Positions 61,115-64,000 of a stretch of DNA of 64,000 nucleotides are shown here, piece after piece. Each line of letters starts with the position of its first letter. Within the stretch, counting starts at the first letter, position 1. A model generated the notes under the pieces. That model had not been told where the DNA came from. It saw only the letters and a list, made by a program, of their open reading frames with translations, and made no database searches. The stretch comes from Streptomyces aureoverticillatus (lineage in GTDB: Bacteria; Actinomycetota; Actinomycetes; Streptomycetales; Streptomycetaceae): contig NZ_BMSY01000004.1 in NCBI RefSeq assembly GCF_014649395.1, positions 1-64,000 of the forward strand, given 5' to 3'. Position numbers and translations under genes: made by a program.

Positions 61115-61963
61115 GTGCCGACTCCAGCACTGCCTGCCGGGGGCGGTCAACACCATTAGGGCATTGGCCGGCCCTCGCCTCGGTCAGGTCCTGGCTCGGC
61201 CCATGATCCGCGCACGAGCGCAGGAAATCTGCTCACCCGCACCTCAACAAGTCGATGTCCTTGCCGCGACCCCGCCACGACGCAGGAACGGCGGATTCCA
61301 GAGAACTTCCACCCACACACCGGGCCTCACCGCATGACGGTCCGCGGGTGCCGGGACACTGGCTTCGAGTGGCCAGCGCTGTGTGTTGGGGCCTCGCCTT
61401 GACCAGCACCGTCTGGCTGGGGAAGCTACCTCAACCCCCAGGGTCGCGGCTATGCGGGTTTGACGTCGAGTACCGTGGGCCGTCCGAGAGCATTGCGCAA
61501 TTCGGGCGGGGGCACTTTCAACGTGGTCATGCGGCGCCACCCTCCGCAGCGTTCGTACAGGTACGCGGCACGGCTACCGCAGGACAGCAACCACCTCTTG
61601 GCCTTCGACCAGCCCAGGATGCCGCCCATGCGAGCCATCACGGCCAGGCTGACATCGCGGTGGACGCGGATCTCGATGAGCGCCGTCCGCCGCAGGCTGC
61701 GTCGTACCGATGCGGTCCCGTCCGCTGTCGCCCCTCGTCGCGCTGAAGTCGATCCACTGCAGCCACCCGCACAGACCCGGTCCCTGCACCGCTACCCGAA
61801 CCGCTACCTGCGCCGGCGCGACGCCAACGCCCGCCGCGAAGGCTCGAATCGGTGCGGCAGGAACCGGTTTTCCGTCGGTCCTACTACGCAGCGCCGTCGA
61901 AAATTCTGTTGCGAAGTCGTCTGAGCACTCGATACCCAGCATCGAGACGACAAGGAGCACAGG
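61115..61963. other. Gene-poor region before the VOC gene
   Basis: About 850 bases. The only frame that looks at all protein-like is the 63-codon one at 61450-61641 (listed separately). The last 300 bases have lower coding bias and should hold the promoter of the VOC gene; I see no palindrome. Confidence 0.45.
61450..61641 (-). CDS. Possible 63-residue protein
   Basis: Frame from ATG 61641 (internal ATG 61638) reading MARMGGILGWSKAKRWLLSC, then YLYERCGGWRRMTTLKVPPPELRNALG (in parts). The composition is balanced and ends VLDVKPA, but the ribosome site is weak and no family is recognised. It may be the end of a lost gene. Confidence 0.25.
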   Translation of the reverse strand: MMARMGGILGWSKAKRWLLSCGSRAAYLYERCGGWRRMTTLKVPPPELRNALGRPTVLDVKPA

Positions 61964-62680
61964 ATGACGACCCGTCTGCGTTCATTGAACGAGTTCTGCT
62001 GGATGGACCTCAAAACCCGTGACTTGGCCGGCACCGCCGCCTTCTTCTCGAAGACGCTGGGCTGGCGCTTCACGGTGGACGAGAAGGACTGGCGAAGGGC
62101 CACCAAGATAACCGTCGACGGCCACCCGATCGGCAGCGTGAGCGACCTGGCGAACCCGGTCTACCCACCGGAAACACCTGCCCACATCGCCTACTATTTG
62201 ACAGTCGACGATGTCGATCGCCGCGCCGAAGTGGCGACGGTGAACGGCGCTCGTCTTGTCGTACCTCCCTTCGATGCGGGCGATCAGGGGCGCATGGCGA
62301 CATTGATCGATCCGGTAGGTGCCGCCTTCTCGCTGTGGCAGCCGCGCAACTTCACCGGATGGCAGTTCCCGACCCCCTTGGCGGGTGCCCCGCACCGCAT
62401 GGTCCTGACGTGCGACCAGCCTGAGAAAGCCCGGCACTTCTACGACAAGATGACGGGGAGCCCTCTGAACTGCGCCGATTTCATCGCTGCGCGTGGACCC
62501 AGCGCATCCGTTCCGCAGTGGGAACTTGCGGTCGCCGTCGAGGATCTGGACAGCATCGCCGTACACGCACACGATCACGGCCAGGACTCGGCCACCTGGA
62601 CCCAGAAATCCGGTGCTCGTGTTGTGCGGTTGAGCAGCCCGGAGGGGCTCACATTCCTGGTTCGCCGCCTTGAGCAGTGA
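61964..62680 (+). CDS. VOC-family protein, two glyoxalase-like domains
   Basis: A 238-residue protein of two vicinal-oxygen-chelate units. Unit 1: FCWMDLKTRDLAGTAAFFSKTLGWRF, then IAYYLTVDDVDRRAE and LIDPVGAAFSLWQP. Unit 2: MVLTCDQPEKARHFYDKMTG, WELAVAVEDLDS, SPEGLTFLV. Such tandem VOC proteins resemble hydroxylase-like or drug-binding VOC members; metal ligands are incomplete, so binding rather than catalysis is possible. AAGGAG lies 7 bases before the ATG. Confidence 0.9.
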   Translation: MTTRLRSLNEFCWMDLKTRDLAGTAAFFSKTLGWRFTVDEKDWRRATKITVDGHPIGSVSDLANPVYPPETPAHIAYYLTVDDVDRRAEVATVNGARLVVPPFDAGDQGRMATLIDPVGAAFSLWQPRNFTGWQFPTPLAGAPHRMVLTCDQPEKARHFYDKMTGSPLNCADFIAARGPSASVPQWELAVAVEDLDSIAVHAHDHGQDSATWTQKSGARVVRLSSPEGLTFLVRRLEQ

Positions 62681-62730
62681 CTCGGCCGTCGATCAGGCGG
62701 TGGTCGCAGCCCTGACCCAACCCGGCGGAC

Positions 62731-63735
62731 CTATGCGGTCACAGCACTAGCCGCCCAGTGCGTCGTCGAGGGCCTGTCGATGGGCTTGCCGATGCGCTCG
62801 TCGGCGGGCCAGTCGGCGAGGTTCGCGGAGAGCACCACGCGCCGCTCGCCGTCCCGCGTGGTGAACGCGAGCGTGGCGTAGCCGGGGATGCCGCCGGTGT
62901 GGCCGATCGCTGTGCGGCCGCAGCTCAGCTTGTGCTCCTTGAGCCCGAGTCCGTACCGCTCGCCGGGCTCCCCGGTGGCCACGGTGCGGTTCATCTCCCT
63001 CCACTGCGCGGGCCGCAGCCGCTCGCCGGACTTCAGCGCCGTGAGCAGCCTGTCCATGTCGCGCGGGGTGGAGACGATCTCCCCGGCCGGGCCGGCGAAG
63101 GACGGGTTGAGAGCGCTGATGTCAGCCTTACCCAGGTAGCCGTGGGTGTGTGGGCCGGGGATGGCGGAGCGGTCGCCGGGTACGAACGTGTGGCGCAGCC
63201 GCAGCGGCGCGATGATCCGGTCCTGCACCTCGGCGGCGTACGAGCGGCCGGTCACGCGCTCGATGATCAGTCCGGCGATGAGGTAGTTGGTGTGGGAGTA
63301 GGCGTAGTCGGTGCCGGGCGGGAGGTCGCCGGGCCTGGCCGCAGCCCGCCGCACCTGATCGGCCATGTCGTAGTAACGGAAGCGCGTACGCACCAACTCA
63401 TTGCCCTGCGGCAGGTCCCGCGCGACGTCGTGCAGCCCGCTGGTGTGCTGGAGCGCCATCCTTACGGTGATCCTGTCGCCCTGGGGTAGCAGTCTCGACG
63501 GCAGACAGCGCGAGAGGGGCGCGTCCAGCGACACCTTGCCTTCCCCGACGAGCCGGAGCAGTGTCACCGACGTGAACAACTTGGTGGCGCTGCCGACGCG
63601 GAAGAGCCCGCCGCGCGGCACCGGCGCCTCTCCGGCTCTCTTCGCACTGCCGGACCTGGCCAGCAGGTGAGCAGAGTCCGGGAGACGCGCATGGTGCCCC
63701 TTGGTGTCGTGTGCCGCGCGATTGCGTACGCCCAT
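62731..63735 (-). CDS. Class C beta-lactamase / DD-peptidase-type serine hydrolase
   Basis: 334 residues. Catalytic motif SxxK is FRVGSATKLF; the second motif region is YAYSHTNYLIAG, with YSH where DD-peptidases usually have YSN; the third motif is GHTGGIPGY (HTG). Such enzymes are D-Ala-D-Ala carboxypeptidases, esterases or beta-lactamases and are normally exported. Here the N-terminus (MGVRNRAAHDTKGHHARL) has no signal peptide and is about 40 residues shorter than usual, so the 5' end may have been replaced. ATG 63735 follows AGGAGG. Confidence 0.82.
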   Translation of the reverse strand: MGVRNRAAHDTKGHHARLPDSAHLLARSGSAKRAGEAPVPRGGLFRVGSATKLFTSVTLLRLVGEGKVSLDAPLSRCLPSRLLPQGDRITVRMALQHTSGLHDVARDLPQGNELVRTRFRYYDMADQVRRAAARPGDLPPGTDYAYSHTNYLIAGLIIERVTGRSYAAEVQDRIIAPLRLRHTFVPGDRSAIPGPHTHGYLGKADISALNPSFAGPAGEIVSTPRDMDRLLTALKSGERLRPAQWREMNRTVATGEPGERYGLGLKEHKLSCGRTAIGHTGGIPGYATLAFTTRDGERRVVLSANLADWPADERIGKPIDRPSTTHWAASAVTA

Positions 63736-63941
63736 CCCACCTCCTGCTTCTCCGCAGGTCACGGGAGCTAACCCCCGTCCTGGGGCTCGGAATTCCCGAA
63801 CGTTGCCGTCAGGCGCCGGCCGGGGGCCCTGAGCCGGCCCTCCTGCTGCCCTGATGTCACAGGGCTCGTGCGGAACGCTTTTGCTCAGCAGGGCCTCTCA
63901 CTGCCTGTACGGCTGTATCCCTCTGAGAGGAGTTGTTCTGC

Positions 63942-64000
63942 ATGGTGCGTCGCTTTCGTGTGCTGCTGCTCACCGCTCTCGTGCTGGTCGCGGGCTCGGT
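63942..64000 (+). CDS. Start of a secreted protein, cut by the window edge
   Basis: ATG 63942 with AGAGGAG 9 bases upstream opens MVRRFRVLLLTALVLVAGS, a signal peptide, and runs off the right edge after 19 codons. The identity cannot be judged. Confidence 0.65.
   Translation, partial: MVRRFRVLLLTALVLVAGS

Noticed and set aside
1..64000. tRNA, rRNA, IS elements or attachment sites
   Set aside because: I looked for tRNA-like stems, transposase motifs and flanking direct repeats and found nothing I could defend by reading; a tRNAscan and ISfinder search would be decisive.

Overview
This is high-GC actinobacterial DNA and almost certainly Streptomyces. Codon third positions are mostly G or C, genes overlap by ATGA/GTGA, and GTG starts with GGAGG-type ribosome sites are common. 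Typical Streptomyces families are present: snapalysin, DUF574 methyltransferase, ANTAR proteins, CsbD, a LAL regulator and a SpoIIE-type phosphatase. Most of the window is accessory chromosome. It mixes small regulated operons and two biosynthetic loci with many gene fragments: amidase, TetR, AraC, a KamA-like radical SAM fragment, GNAT, ABC ATPase, ferredoxin reductase and secreted proteins.

Layout. 0-11 kb holds a small-protein trio with a broken middle gene, a two-component system, a lipoprotein, a MetE-like enzyme, an EF-hand protein, a baeRF-type protein, hydrolases, a methyltransferase and snapalysin. 11-17 kb holds an SRPBCC protein and an AraC regulator, then a minus-strand redox/detoxification series (alpha/beta hydrolase, benzaldehyde-dehydrogenase-type ALDH, FMN reductase, OsmC) divergent from a TetR gene. 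17-24 kb holds a four-gene minus-strand operon of unknown product (condensation-like acyltransferase, MFS exporter, ATP-grasp ligase, stand-alone adenylating enzyme) divergent from an XRE regulator. 24.7-27.6 kb holds an isochorismatase-fold gene and a FUSC exporter behind a copy of the operator found beside the TetR gene. htpG follows.

30.1-38.7 kb is the centrepiece: a ribosomal azole-cyclopeptide cluster. Its precursor contains FIVGSSSC, the core peptide I recall for YM-216391, a telomestatin-like polyoxazole-thiazole macrocycle. Around it lie a JmjC/cupin oxygenase, a YcaO cyclodehydratase, a P450, three unassigned proteins and a fused C-protein/SagB dehydrogenase. No recognisable leader peptidase, macrocyclase or epimerase is present, so the unassigned genes are the obvious candidates for those steps.

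38.7-48 kb carries regulators and transporters: AraC fragment, MarR/tautomerase pair, DUF4345/TetR pair around a perfect 21-bp inverted repeat, two DHA2 exporters, a methyltransferase and a frameshifted SpoIIE-type phosphatase. 48-56.6 kb carries a LAL regulator, a cysteine hydrolase and a cluster of small stress-type proteins (two ANTAR paralogues, tiny membrane proteins, CsbD). 56.7-64 kb carries a fatty-acid desaturase beside a collapsed ferredoxin reductase, a broken secreted beta-rich protein, a methyltransferase, a VOC protein, a class-C serine hydrolase and the start of a secreted protein.

Three genes (near 809, 47605 and 59338) look intact apart from a one- or two-base indel in a G/C run. 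These may be real pseudogenes or consensus errors.
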